From an uncultured Rikenellaceae bacterium (GTDB taxonomy: Bacteria > Bacteroidota > Bacteroidia > Bacteroidales > UBA932), in NCBI GenBank assembly GCA_937906485.1, contig CALCYB010000140.1, positions 1 to 27,979 of the forward strand: a stretch of 27,979 nucleotides of DNA. Reading direction: 5' to 3'. Below, in pieces: positions 22,565 to 27,979 of the stretch. The position numbers and the translations under genes are program-made. A model generated the notes under the pieces. The model was not told where the DNA came from. It saw nothing but the letters and a program-made list of their open reading frames with translations, and did not search any database. Each line of letters opens with the position of its first letter. The stretch's first letter is position 1.

Positions 22565-23293
22565 TCAGTCAAGCAGCAACCGCAGATTATCCGCTTCGTA
22601 GGTGGCTCCCACCCCATAGGAAGCGGCATTATTTTTACAGAAATATTGGTCTATGCCAAAAATCTGTGCCCCCTCAATGTCATTCTGAGGGTCATCTCCA
22701 ATCATCAGTGTCGCTTTTTTGACGGCCTTCCAGGTCTGCGGATCCTGCGTGCTGCTGACGCCCGAGAGGCGTTCCAGCGCAATGCGGAAAATTTCCGGGT
22801 GGGGTTTCAGGTAACCGACCTGTTCGGAGATGACAATACTGCTGAAATAGTGGAGGATGCCGGAGCGTTCCAGTTTCTTGTATTGCACTTCCTGGAAACC
22901 GTTGGTGATGGCGCCGATTTTTCCTCCTTGGCCGTGTATCTTTTCCAGTACCTCTTGTGCGTAAGGCATCAGATCGGTACCCTGGATCATTTCCTGGAGG
23001 TAGGTTTCCCCCAACTCGCGTCCCAGTGCCTGGTTGTCCATACCGGCCTCCAGCAGGGTGTCGTAGAAACGGCGCCAGCGCAAGTCCTCTTTGCTCAGTT
23101 TCCCCGCCTCGTATTCATCCCATAGACGGTGGTTGTTGCGTTCATACAGGCCGATGAACCGTTCGGGTTCCTGCGCAAATGCCCTCAGTAGCGGATGTCG
23201 TGCGATGATGCGCCGCAGGGCCGCATCCGCATTGCTGTCAAAGTCCCACAGGGTGCGGTCAATGTCAAACAGGTAGTATCTGTAGGCTTTCAT
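22565..23293 (-). CDS. HAD-family hydrolase, YjjG-like nucleotidase
   Basis: The 242-residue protein has the four HAD motifs: FDIDRTL (9-15, the nucleophile and acid/base Asp pair), AITNGF, the lysine in YLKPHPEIF, and MIGDDPQNDIEGA. An alpha-helical cap lies between the first two. The pattern best fits YjjG, a 5'-nucleotidase that removes non-canonical pyrimidine nucleotides, but substrate choice cannot be read from the sequence. It is the last gene of the folP-purB-M64-HAD unit, starting 4 bases after the M64 gene. Nucleotide metabolism nearby (purB, tmk) fits a nucleotidase. Confidence 0.87.
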   Translation of the reverse strand: MKAYRYYLFDIDRTLWDFDSNADAALRRIIARHPLLRAFAQEPERFIGLYERNNHRLWDEYEAGKLSKEDLRWRRFYDTLLEAGMDNQALGRELGETYLQEMIQGTDLMPYAQEVLEKIHGQGGKIGAITNGFQEVQYKKLERSGILHYFSSIVISEQVGYLKPHPEIFRIALERLSGVSSTQDPQTWKAVKKATLMIGDDPQNDIEGAQIFGIDQYFCKNNAASYGVGATYEADNLRLLLD

Positions 23294-23297
23294 CGGA

Positions 23298-24605
23298 TCA
23301 GGGTTTGCGGGTGTAGTGCCCGATCATCCGGACGATGGCCCGTTGGCAGACGGGGCAGAAGGCCGGTGCGCGGTTGGTTTTCATCCGGCAGTCAATCATC
23401 GGACGGTAGAGTCCGTGCGTGACGTAGCCACCACCTTCATAAACCCCCACTTTGTCCATGTTTTCTTCGGTTTGCGGAGTGGGAATCGGGCAGCCTTCCT
23501 CAAGCATGTCCTTCCATTTGCTGTCAAAATCTACCAGGGACGTCAGGTTTGGTACGTGCGGCTCTACTTTGGGACTGAAGAACTCTTCGTAGGTGACCGA
23601 ATCGTCATAGTACTCGTCACCCAGGTTGGCAAAACTGTGTCCGAATTCATGAACGAATACTTCAGCGCTGTATTTGCCGTCCGACATGCTCAGACCATAG
23701 TAGTTGTAGATGCCACCGCCACCGTAGATGTCTGTGTTGACAATGATATAAAGGGCATCACAAGGCGTGTTGGCAGCCAGGGAGGCGGCCAAGGTCTGGT
23801 CCGGTACAGTCAGGTAGCGGTCGGAGTAGAACGTGTAGAAATGGGTGTTCAGTACGGTTTGGCGCCAGGTGTCCTGATGGGGCAGGTCGGTGCCGCTCTC
23901 CGGGGAGGCGGATTCGACCGCCCAGATGTTGAAATCTTCCCGGTGACGGTCGTAAGGCGCCATGGCAAACAGGTTTTCGGCAAACCGGTGGCAATCTGCG
24001 CGGAACTTGTCCATTTCCTGTGCAGTATAGCCTTCGGCAATGAAGACGATGTCCACATGGTCCGAAGGGTCGCCCATTTCCTGTACGGTGTAGACCGGCC
24101 AGTTGTTCTGGGTTCCGCGGCGGATCATTTTGGAGTCGGGGTCAATGACGGTTTCAAACAGCTCGTAGAGTTGTCCGTCCTGTTCACTGCGTTTGTACAC
24201 AACCAGCCGGAGGTCCACTTTCGGGAAGGGTACCCACAATGAGGTGGTCATGGCCTTGTCCAGTGTATGTGCTTCCGGCGTGGTGGTCCATTCCTGGAAG
24301 AGGGAATTGAAACCTTTGGAGAACACGCAGCGTTGGCCGTCGAAGAGTCGGTAAACGTAATTGCCGTAGCCGTATTCTTCCACCAGACCGACTTTGGGTG
24401 CGCTCCAGGTCTTCTCGTGCTGGTAGCCTGCCAGGAAGACATCTTCCTGATGGGCGTTGCCGCAGAAGATCAGGTCAATGCGGAGACGGTCTTCGGTGAA
24501 GAGGCTGTCGTAGGCTGCCGTTGAGGCGAATGCTCCTGTGGGGAGGAAGCCCAACAGGGTTCCCACCAGAATGGGCCAAAGTTGCTTACGGGTGATCATG
24601 GTCAT
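23298..24605 (-). CDS. M64-family (IgA peptidase-like) metallopeptidase, secreted
   Basis: The M64 family is named after an IgA1/IgA2-cleaving enzyme of a gut clostridial species; many Bacteroidota homologues have no known substrate. The 435-residue protein has a signal peptide (about 1-28, ending GAFAS) and an N-terminal beta domain (about 40-160). The catalytic domain carries VFVHEFGHSFANLGDEYY, with zinc ligands His319 and His323, catalytic Glu320, and the DEYY at 330-333. Three cysteines near the end (406, 417, 420) may form a disulphide or metal site. No lipobox is present. ATG at 24605 or 24599 could be the start. It lies 6 bases after purB in a housekeeping unit, an odd place for a secreted peptidase. 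IgA cleavage is not implied. Confidence 0.9.
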   Translation of the reverse strand: MTMITRKQLWPILVGTLLGFLPTGAFASTAAYDSLFTEDRLRIDLIFCGNAHQEDVFLAGYQHEKTWSAPKVGLVEEYGYGNYVYRLFDGQRCVFSKGFNSLFQEWTTTPEAHTLDKAMTTSLWVPFPKVDLRLVVYKRSEQDGQLYELFETVIDPDSKMIRRGTQNNWPVYTVQEMGDPSDHVDIVFIAEGYTAQEMDKFRADCHRFAENLFAMAPYDRHREDFNIWAVESASPESGTDLPHQDTWRQTVLNTHFYTFYSDRYLTVPDQTLAASLAANTPCDALYIIVNTDIYGGGGIYNYYGLSMSDGKYSAEVFVHEFGHSFANLGDEYYDDSVTYEEFFSPKVEPHVPNLTSLVDFDSKWKDMLEEGCPIPTPQTEENMDKVGVYEGGGYVTHGLYRPMIDCRMKTNRAPAFCPVCQRAIVRMIGHYTRKP

Positions 24606-24611
24606 TGCGGA

Positions 24612-25946
24612 TTAGCGGCCGGTATAATTATGAGGTGTAATGCTGCGCAGTTCTTCCTTTACCGACTCGGCCAAATCCAGGCTTTCGACAAATTCCCGGA
24701 TGGATTCGGGGGATATGTGCCCGCCTGTGCGGGTCAGGGCCTTGAGGGTCTCATAAGGGTTGGGGTAGCCTTCCCGGCGCAGGATGGTTTGGATCCCTTC
24801 TGCCACAACGGCCCAGTTGTCTTCCAGATCTTTTTCCAGAGCGCTTTGGTTGAGGATGAGTTTGTCCAGCCCTTTGGCAACAGAGCGGAAGGCGATGATG
24901 CTGTGGGCCAGGGGCATACCTACGTTGCGCAGAACGGTCGAGTCGGTCAGGTCACGTTGCAGACGGGATACCGGCAGTTTTGAGGCGAGGTGTTCGCACA
25001 AGGCGGTGGAGATTCCCAGGTTGCCTTCTGCATTTTCAAAGTCGATGGGGTTGACTTTGTGGGGCATGGCGGATGAACCGACTTCTCCGGCTTTGACCTT
25101 TTGGCGGAAATATTCCATGGAGATGTAGGTCCAGATGTCGCGGCAAAGGTCGATCAGGATGGTGTTGATCCGTTTGATGGCATCAAACAGGGCGGCCAGG
25201 TTGTCGTAGTGTTCGATTTGGGTGGTCGGGCAGGAACGGTCCAGTCCGAGGCGCTCTTCCACGAATGTGTTGGCAAACTGGTGCCAGTCATACTCCGGAT
25301 AGGCTACTGTGTGGGCATTCAGGTTGCCGGTAGCACCACCGAATTTGGCCGAATAAGGTACTGCAAGCAATTGTTTGAGCTGTACGTTAAGACGGGTACG
25401 GAACACTTCGATTTCCTTGCCCAACCGAGTCGGGGAGGCCGGTTGCCCGTGGGTGTGGGCCAGCATCGGAATCTCTTTCCATTCTTCCACCATGGTGCCT
25501 AACCGGTTGATGACTTCGTACAGGTTCGGCAGGTATACATCCTGGATTCCTTCCAGCAGGGATAGCGGTACGGCGGTGTTGTTGATGTCCTGAGAGGTCA
25601 GTCCGAAGTGAACGAACTCCTTGTATTTGGGATCAATGTCCATGGCATCAAAGCGGCGTTTGATGAAATATTCAACGGCTTTGACGTCGTGGTTGGTGGT
25701 TTTTTCAATGTCCTTGACTTCTTGGGCCTGTTCTTCGGTCAGTTCGCGGTAGATGTCCCGCAAGGCATCGAAGCGGCTGTGGTCAAAATCTTTCAGTTGG
25801 GGCAGCGGCAGTTCGCACAAGGCAATGAAATATTCGATTTCAATGCGGATACGGTAGCGGATCAGGGCGTATTCAGAGTAGTATTCAGCCAATTCCTTGA
25901 CTTGTCTCCGGTATCTACCGTCAATGGGTGAAATAGCAGTCAGCAT
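24612..25946 (-). CDS. purB: Adenylosuccinate lyase
   Basis: PurB cleaves both SAICAR and adenylosuccinate, releasing fumarate, in purine synthesis. The 444-residue protein begins MLTAISPIDGRYRRQV, the usual start of the E. coli-like class. It carries the superfamily signature GSSAMPHKVNPIDFEN, whose flexible loop with the catalytic serine begins at residue 290, preceded by a TSQDINNTA segment and an AHTHGQPASPTRLGKE segment with the catalytic His. It follows folP by 18 bases and leads into the M64 gene. A fumarate-releasing enzyme and folate synthesis in one unit fit a purine/one-carbon theme. Confidence 0.96.
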   Translation of the reverse strand: MLTAISPIDGRYRRQVKELAEYYSEYALIRYRIRIEIEYFIALCELPLPQLKDFDHSRFDALRDIYRELTEEQAQEVKDIEKTTNHDVKAVEYFIKRRFDAMDIDPKYKEFVHFGLTSQDINNTAVPLSLLEGIQDVYLPNLYEVINRLGTMVEEWKEIPMLAHTHGQPASPTRLGKEIEVFRTRLNVQLKQLLAVPYSAKFGGATGNLNAHTVAYPEYDWHQFANTFVEERLGLDRSCPTTQIEHYDNLAALFDAIKRINTILIDLCRDIWTYISMEYFRQKVKAGEVGSSAMPHKVNPIDFENAEGNLGISTALCEHLASKLPVSRLQRDLTDSTVLRNVGMPLAHSIIAFRSVAKGLDKLILNQSALEKDLEDNWAVVAEGIQTILRREGYPNPYETLKALTRTGGHISPESIREFVESLDLAESVKEELRSITPHNYTGR

Positions 25947-25964
25947 CGTGTTTGTGTTTATTTG

Positions 25965-26777
25965 TTATGATCTTAATTCTTCTATAAGGGCTCTGGCAGG
26001 GGCAACATCGTGAACGCGCAGGATCGAAGCACCTTGCTCAAGTGCGATGCGGTGGTAGGCGGTGGTCTGTTCCAGCACATCTTCGGGGCCAAGGCCGAGG
26101 GGTTTGTAAATGAAACTCTTGCGGGATATGCCGATGAGGATTTCGCGTTGCAGGGCCTTCAGTTCGCCCAGCCGGTGAAGCAGTTCCAGGTTCTGCTGCG
26201 GGGTCTTGGCAAAACCGAATCCCGGATCCAGGATCCAGTTGCCGATGCCGGCATATTGGCACTTGATGTCAAACTCCCGGAAGTAGTGGAGCAGTTCGCC
26301 CATCAGGTCTTCGTAGTGGCATTGCATCTGCATGGTCTGGGGCGTGCCTCGCTTGTGCATGGCTACAAAAGGCAGATCAAGTCTTGCGGCAGTTTTCAGC
26401 ATACGGGGATCGTCTTCTCCGGCCGAAATATCGTTGATCCAGAATGCTCCGATGGTGTCGTAGCTGCGCTCGACAATCTCGCTGCGGAAGGTGTCAATGG
26501 AAAAACAAATTCCAGGAAACCGGTCCCTGAGCAAGATCAGTACCGGTCTGAGCCGCTCCCATTCCGTCGCTGCATCAATCAGACACGAGCCGGGGCGGGT
26601 CGAACAAGCCCCCAGATCAACGATGTCCGCCCCTTCTTCCAGCATCTTTTCAATGCGTTCCAGGGCGGCAGCCGGATCCTTCACCCGGCTGGGCGCAAAA
26701 TAGGAATCTTCGTTCAAGTTGGCGATTCCCATAACTTTTGCTCTGATTTCCTTTGACAATTTCGTATCTTTGCCCAT
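25965..26777 (-). CDS. folP: Dihydropteroate synthase
   Basis: DHPS joins p-aminobenzoate to dihydropterin pyrophosphate and is the sulfonamide target. I chose the ATG at 26777 (270 residues) rather than 26867, because an exact promoter box lies between them. Landmarks are VMGIANLNEDSYF (15-27), DIVDLGACSTRPGS, SIDTFRSEI, NDIS, FVAMHKRGTPQTMQ, WILDPGFGFAKT, IGISRKSF and LRVHDVAPA. The first loop reads N-E-D-S where most DHPS have T-P-D-S, and the second has GACSTRPG instead of GGESTRPG. Pterin-site residues look intact. It heads the minus-strand unit folP-purB-M64-HAD and is divergent from tmk. Confidence 0.94.
   Translation of the reverse strand: MGKDTKLSKEIRAKVMGIANLNEDSYFAPSRVKDPAAALERIEKMLEEGADIVDLGACSTRPGSCLIDAATEWERLRPVLILLRDRFPGICFSIDTFRSEIVERSYDTIGAFWINDISAGEDDPRMLKTAARLDLPFVAMHKRGTPQTMQMQCHYEDLMGELLHYFREFDIKCQYAGIGNWILDPGFGFAKTPQQNLELLHRLGELKALQREILIGISRKSFIYKPLGLGPEDVLEQTTAYHRIALEQGASILRVHDVAPARALIEELRS
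26765..26772 (+). promoter_or_regulatory. -7 box for tmk, lying inside the folP start
   Basis: TATCTTTG exactly matches TAnnTTTG and is followed by C. It overlaps codons 2-5 of folP on the other strand. The predicted leader before the tmk ATG (26815) is about 36 bases. Confidence 0.65.
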
Positions 26778-26790
26778 ATCGTTTAAATTG

Positions 26791-26798
26791 CAAATATA
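26791..26798 (-). promoter_or_regulatory. -7 box for the folP-purB-M64-HAD unit
   Basis: On the minus strand these bases read TATATTTG, an exact match followed by C, 13 bases before the folP ATG at 26777. It lies downstream of the predicted tmk start, so the two promoters interlock. Confidence 0.65.
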
Positions 26799-26814
26799 AT
26801 TAAAATCTTTCGGT

Positions 26815-27495
26815 ATGCTGATTGTTTTGGAAGGTCTTGACGGTGCAGGAAAATCCACCCAGGTCAAAATGATTTCGGAGTATCTGCAATCCTTGGGAAA
26901 ATCGGTCCATTACCTGCATTTTCCCCGTTTTGAGGCACCGGTTGTCGGTGAGATGATTGCCCGTTTCCTGCGCGGGGATTTCGGCCCGATCGAGTCGGTC
27001 CATCCGATGCTGGTGGCTTTGTTGTTCGCCGAGGACCGGCGTGATGCTGCCCAACAGATGCGTCAGGCACTCTCCCGGGGAGAAGTGGTGCTGCTGGACC
27101 GTTACGTGTATTCCAACATCGCCTTCCAATGCGCCAAACTTCCCGAGCCGGAGGCTGTCTCCTTGCGGGATTGGATCTTCAATACCGAGTACGGAGATTT
27201 TGCCATACCCCGGCCGGATCTGAATTTGTTTCTGGATGTTCCACTGAGTTTTGTGGACCGGAAATTGAAGGAAGAACGTACCGGAGAAGATCGTGCTTAC
27301 CTGCAAGGCAAATCGGATATACATGAAGCGGATATCCGCTTCCAGCAGCAGGTCCGTCAGGTGTACCTGGACCAGTGCCGGCTTGATGCAACCTTTGAGC
27401 GGGTGGACTGTTCGGATGATCAGGGACAGATGCTGGATCCGCAGCGGATCTTTGCGAAAATCAAAACCCGTTTGGATTTGATGATTGGCGTATGA
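26815..27495 (+). CDS. tmk: Thymidylate kinase
   Basis: Tmk phosphorylates dTMP to dTDP, an essential step toward dTTP. The 226-residue protein has the P-loop GLDGAGKST (7-15), the DRY motif at 95-97 within LLDRYVYSNIAFQ, PDLNLFLDVP, and a lid region EERTGEDRAY near 160. Thymidylate kinases are usually about 205-215 residues, so it is slightly long, mainly at the C-terminus. Its TGA stop overlaps the ATG of the next gene as ATGA, suggesting coupled translation. It is divergent from folP, another enzyme feeding thymidylate metabolism through folate. Confidence 0.95.
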   Translation: MLIVLEGLDGAGKSTQVKMISEYLQSLGKSVHYLHFPRFEAPVVGEMIARFLRGDFGPIESVHPMLVALLFAEDRRDAAQQMRQALSRGEVVLLDRYVYSNIAFQCAKLPEPEAVSLRDWIFNTEYGDFAIPRPDLNLFLDVPLSFVDRKLKEERTGEDRAYLQGKSDIHEADIRFQQQVRQVYLDQCRLDATFERVDCSDDQGQMLDPQRIFAKIKTRLDLMIGV

Positions 27496-27979
27496 AATTC
27501 TTTCGTTTTTGGGCCAGGTTGATTTTTGGAATCACCTTTGTCGTTTCCGGTTGGCTGAAGATCATGGATCCGACCGGGACGGGATTGATTGTGTCGGAAT
27601 ACCTGAAGGCGGCTCATCTGGGCTTTCTTTCCTTTTCTGCTGTTCCTGTCGGCATTACCCTCTCTACCTTGGAACTGCTGTTGGGGATCTCTGTGCTGTT
27701 GGGCTTTCAGATGCGTATCGCTTCGGTAGCTGCTCTGGTGATGACTTCTTTCTTTACCCTGCTCTCCGCCTGGCTGTATGCCTTTGATCCCATCGCAGAT
27801 TGCGGGTGTTTTGGGGAAGCCATTCATCTGACCAATGCTCAGACATTCTGGAAAAACATTGTGTTGCTGCTATCTATCTTATTGATTTTCTTTCATAGAC
27901 GCCGCTATCGTTTGGTTGCACCCCGTGCTGCGGAATGGACTTTTCTGGGACTGTATTTTCTGTTGGCGCTGGGGGTGTC
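27492..27979 (+). CDS. MauE/DoxX-like membrane protein, truncated by window end
   Basis: The visible 162 residues open MKFFRFWARLIFGITFVVSG and contain about four membrane segments, with LELLLGISVLLGF and the motif DCGCFG at 103-108. The D-C-G-C-F-G motif and fold fit the MauE/DoxX-type redox-associated membrane family common in Bacteroidota, where two cysteines probably undergo thiol exchange. A hydrophobic segment is just starting at the window end (FLGLYFLLALGV), and the gene continues beyond. It begins within the tmk stop (4-base ATGA overlap). Its role is not known. Confidence 0.8.
   Translation, partial: MKFFRFWARLIFGITFVVSGWLKIMDPTGTGLIVSEYLKAAHLGFLSFSAVPVGITLSTLELLLGISVLLGFQMRIASVAALVMTSFFTLLSAWLYAFDPIADCGCFGEAIHLTNAQTFWKNIVLLLSILLIFFHRRRYRLVAPRAAEWTFLGLYFLLALGV

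Noticed and set aside
23316..24242. A 308-codon plus-strand open frame opposite the M64 gene
   Set aside because: The sense gene holds a complete HEFGH...DEY site. The antisense product has no recognisable features.

Overview
The window reads as chromosomal DNA of a member of the Bacteroidota, most likely order Bacteroidales. The evidence is the repeated promoter element TAnnTTTG ahead of many genes, the near absence of Shine-Dalgarno sequences, lipoprotein signal peptides, a short histone-H1-like protein, an nqrA gene, and Bacteroidota-type peptidases (M6, M49, C11, M64). Base composition is about half G+C. The genus cannot be fixed from the sequence alone. I saw no tRNA, rRNA, CRISPR array, insertion sequence or phage gene. 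Nearly all of the window is coding.

Layout. 1-444: 3' part of an NAD(P)HX epimerase gene, convergent across a bidirectional terminator with the nqr locus. 488-2516 (minus): an intact nqrA followed by an nqrB frame that stops resembling NqrB after about 140 residues and continues as the C-terminus of a YfcC-type transporter. 2577-4931: a UvrD/PcrA helicase, divergent from nqrA. 4932-5058: a gap with a sigma-54-like -24/-12 element and a hairpin. 5059-6858: a small beta-barrel protein and a divergent DUF4493/DUF6359-like lipoprotein. 6891-14198: a plus-strand run of nadB-nadC-nadA, trkA, a secreted M6 metalloprotease and a small lipoprotein, closed by a perfect 19-bp-stem terminator. 14297-14470 (minus): a 57-residue histone-H1-like gene. 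14600-15178: a MarC-family membrane protein. 15184-17187 (minus): a lipidated M49 dipeptidyl-peptidase III, divergent from a C11 clostripain-like lipoprotein (17240-18493). 18617-19792: rplY and pth. 19833-22126 (minus): CPBP protease, manA and an S4/Hsp15-like gene in one overlapping unit. 22223-22549: a DivIC/FtsB-like division protein. 22565-26777 (minus): folP-purB-M64 peptidase-YjjG-like HAD in one unit. 26815-27979: tmk overlapping a truncated MauE/DoxX-like membrane protein.

How the genes work together. Most is housekeeping: de novo NAD synthesis (nadB/C/A) plus NAD(P)HX repair, nucleotide and folate metabolism (purB, folP, tmk, YjjG-like), translation (rplY, pth, S4 protein), potassium uptake, helicase and cell division. 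Embedded in it are four predicted exported or surface peptidases of four unrelated families, which suggests an organism that feeds on protein or peptides.

The points most worth a second look are the in-frame NqrB/YfcC chimera (a deletion or an assembly join), the sigma-54-like element facing a gene-free hairpin, the His-rich tail of ManA that runs into the next gene, the paired-hairpin leader of rplY, and the interlocked folP/tmk promoters. I did not find a clear new multi-gene system.
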